A DNA stretch of 7,108 nucleotides from Chloroflexota bacterium (GTDB lineage Bacteria; Chloroflexota; Dormibacteria; Dormibacterales; Dormibacteraceae): the NCBI GenBank assembly GCA_003446775.1, contig DMCH01000154.1, forward strand, positions 1,604 through 8,711. The letters are read 5' to 3'. Shown piece by piece: positions 5,915 through 7,108 of the stretch; the first letter of the stretch is position 1, and every line of letters begins with the position of its first letter. Below the pieces are notes generated by a model. The model was not told where the DNA came from. It ran no database searches and worked only from the letters and a program-made list of their open reading frames with translations. The translations under genes and the position numbers were made by a program.

Positions 5915-6535
5915 GTGGACTCCAGGCGCGACACGATCCTTGCCTTTCTGAAAACGCGGGGACACGCCTCGCTCGGTGACGTGGCTGCGCATCTCGAGAT
6001 CTCCAAGCAGGGCGCCCTGCGCCACATGGAGGCGCTCGAGGCGGACGGCCTGGCCACAGTGGCGCCGGCCGAGGAGCACCGCCGCGGGCGCCCCGAGAAC
6101 GTCTACACGCTCACCCCGGCGGCACATTCGCATTTCCCCCACGCCCACCAAGAGCTGGCGACCGACCTCGTGGAGTTCCTGTCCGAGGCACAGCTCAAGC
6201 AATTCTTCGAGCGCCGCACAGCGCGTCTCGAGGCCGAGTACGCCCCTCGACTGGCGGGGCTAGACTTTGAAGGACGCGTCCGCGAGCTGGCCAGGCTCGC
6301 CACCGAGCACGGCCACATGGCCGAGGTGGTCGAGCTGGCTGGGGGCGGGCTCGCGATCCGTCACTGCAACTGCCCCATCCAGGACGTCGCTGCCCGCACC
6401 AGCCTGCCCTGCGCTAACGAGCAGCAAATGTATGAACGGCTGCTGGGCGCGCCGGTGACCCGATCCACATGGATGCGCGAGGCGGCCGGCGACTGCACAT
6501 ATGAAGTCAAGGAGAGGGGAGGGAAAGTTGGCTGA
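5915..6535 (+). CDS. sufR: SufR-type Fe-S cluster-sensing transcriptional repressor
   Basis: SufR represses the SUF iron-sulfur assembly operon when its own cluster is loaded. The product is 206 aa. Residues about 4-60 form a winged helix-turn-helix (DVAAHLEISKQGALRHMEAL, with a wing containing HRRGRPENVYTLT). The middle (about 75-145) is helical, typical of the dimerisation region. The C-terminal part has Cys151, Cys153, Cys166 and Cys194 in HCNCPIQDVA, SLPCANEQQMYERLLG and EAAGDCTYEV. The 153/166/194 spacing (13 and 28) equals that of the three ligand cysteines I recall for Synechocystis SufR (164/177/205), so the cluster site looks complete. The GTG start lies 6 nt after a -10 box and just downstream of a CAAC-N6-GTTG operator, which indicates autoregulation. 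It overlaps sufC by 8 nt, so the two are co-transcribed and probably translationally coupled. A generic ArsR/DeoR-like regulator is less likely given the cysteines and the neighbour. Confidence 0.93.
   Translation: MDSRRDTILAFLKTRGHASLGDVAAHLEISKQGALRHMEALEADGLATVAPAEEHRRGRPENVYTLTPAAHSHFPHAHQELATDLVEFLSEAQLKQFFERRTARLEAEYAPRLAGLDFEGRVRELARLATEHGHMAEVVELAGGGLAIRHCNCPIQDVAARTSLPCANEQQMYERLLGAPVTRSTWMREAAGDCTYEVKERGGKVG
6515..6523 (+). promoter_or_regulatory. Shine-Dalgarno sequence for sufC
   Basis: AGGGGAGGG contains GGGAGG (6517-6522), a good match to the anti-SD sequence, 5 nt before the TTG at 6528. It lies inside the last sufR codons and decides the TTG start. It is the only convincing Shine-Dalgarno sequence at a gene start in the window. 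Confidence 0.75.
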
Positions 6536-7108
6536 TTTCGAGATTCGAGACCTGCGGGCCAGCGTCGAGGGCAAGGAAATTCTCAAGGGCGTCACGCTCT
6601 CGATCAACAAGGGCGAAGTGCACGCTGTCATGGGGCCTAACGGCTCGGGCAAATCGACTCTCTCCCACACCCTTATGGGCCACCCCGGCTATACGGTCGA
6701 CGGCGGCGTGGTCACCTTCAAGGGCAAGAACGTCCTCGAGCTGGAACCCGACGAGCGCGCCCGACTGGGCATGTTCCTCGCCTTCCAATATCCCGTGGTC
6801 GTGCCCGGAATCTCGATGACCAACTTCCTGCGTACGGCGCTCAACGCCAAGCGCGGGTACGACGGCAAGGACAAGTCCAAGCAGGTCACCCCGAAGGAGT
6901 TCCGCTCATTGCTCAAGAGCGAGCTCGAGGTGCTGCACATGGACGACTCGTTCCTGCCGCGCTACATCAACGACGGTTTCTCCGGCGGCGAGAAGAAGCG
7001 CGCCGAGATCCTGCAGATGGCGATCCTGAAACCCGAGATCGCGATCCTCGACGAGACCGACTCCGGCCTCGCCATCGACTCGATCAAGTTCGTCGCCGAA
7101 GCGGTGAA
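6528..7108 (+). CDS. sufC: SUF Fe-S assembly ATPase SufC, truncated by window edge
   Basis: SufC is the ABC-type ATPase that works with SufB and SufD as a cytoplasmic scaffold building Fe-S clusters. The first 193 residues are visible (the family is about 250). The start is TTG, giving MADFEIRDLRASVEGKEILK, and is supported by a strong Shine-Dalgarno. Motifs in order are Walker A GPNGSGKS (36-43), Q-loop Gln87 in FQYP, ABC signature FSGGEKKR (151-158) and Walker B with catalytic Glu176 in AILDETDSGL (172-181). Lys157 and Glu176 match the Lys152/Glu171 pair known from E. coli SufC. After Walker B the usual SGLDID reads SGLAID, with Ala182 in place of Asp in the D-loop. The gene is cut after residue 193, so the conserved His of the H-loop is not visible. 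It overlaps sufR by 8 nt; sufB and sufD are expected to the right but are outside the window. Confidence 0.96.
   Translation, partial: MADFEIRDLRASVEGKEILKGVTLSINKGEVHAVMGPNGSGKSTLSHTLMGHPGYTVDGGVVTFKGKNVLELEPDERARLGMFLAFQYPVVVPGISMTNFLRTALNAKRGYDGKDKSKQVTPKEFRSLLKSELEVLHMDDSFLPRYINDGFSGGEKKRAEILQMAILKPEIAILDETDSGLAIDSIKFVAEAV

Overview
The window is a gene-dense piece of a high-GC bacterial chromosome (GC clearly above 60% by eye). Six protein genes run leftward and two run rightward from one shared divergent control region near 5850-5915. Gene content is housekeeping: proteostasis, cell wall and iron-sulfur cluster assembly. I see no mobile element, CRISPR array, tRNA or rRNA. The organism cannot be fixed from the sequence. 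The mix of a SufR-type regulator directly in front of sufC, a class A PBP with a proline-rich tail, a tig-clpP pair and mostly Shine-Dalgarno-less starts fits a deep-branching, monoderm-like high-GC lineage (Chloroflexota or Dormibacterota-like). That placement is an inference of low confidence.

Leftward arm, in order of transcription: a small secreted or membrane-anchored protein (5846-5505); a 12-TM MFS transporter (5508-4348) whose true N-terminus has no ATG, GTG or TTG start and which probably begins at a CTG overlapping the upstream stop; an unknown coiled-coil protein (4338-3820); a bifunctional class A penicillin-binding protein (3756-1555); trigger factor (1524-205); and the N-terminus of ClpP (170 to beyond the left edge). 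Gaps are -4, 9, 63, 30 and 34 nt, so the arm could be read through as one operon, but most genes also carry their own -10-like box. Tig and ClpP are the usual protein-folding and degradation pair, and clpX would be expected next outside the window.

Rightward arm: sufR (5915-6535), a winged-helix repressor with the three cysteines of the SufR Fe-S site at the spacing I recall from cyanobacterial SufR, overlapped by sufC (6528 to beyond the right edge), the ATPase of the SUF Fe-S assembly machine.

The most interesting signals are regulatory. (1) The divergent region holds a perfect TTTCAAC-N6-GTTGAAA inverted repeat that matches the known SufR operator core CAAC-N6-GTTG. One arm also forms a TTGAAA -35 box placed exactly 17 bp from a -10 box for the leftward gene, so SufR may control the small membrane protein and the MFS transporter as well as suf. 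(2) Five genes have a TANNNT box ending 6-7 nt before the start codon and no Shine-Dalgarno sequence, which is the layout of leaderless transcripts. A sixth gene, the PBP, has the same box 17 nt upstream. (3) Three of these boxes share a longer core close to CGTAGAATCGGC.
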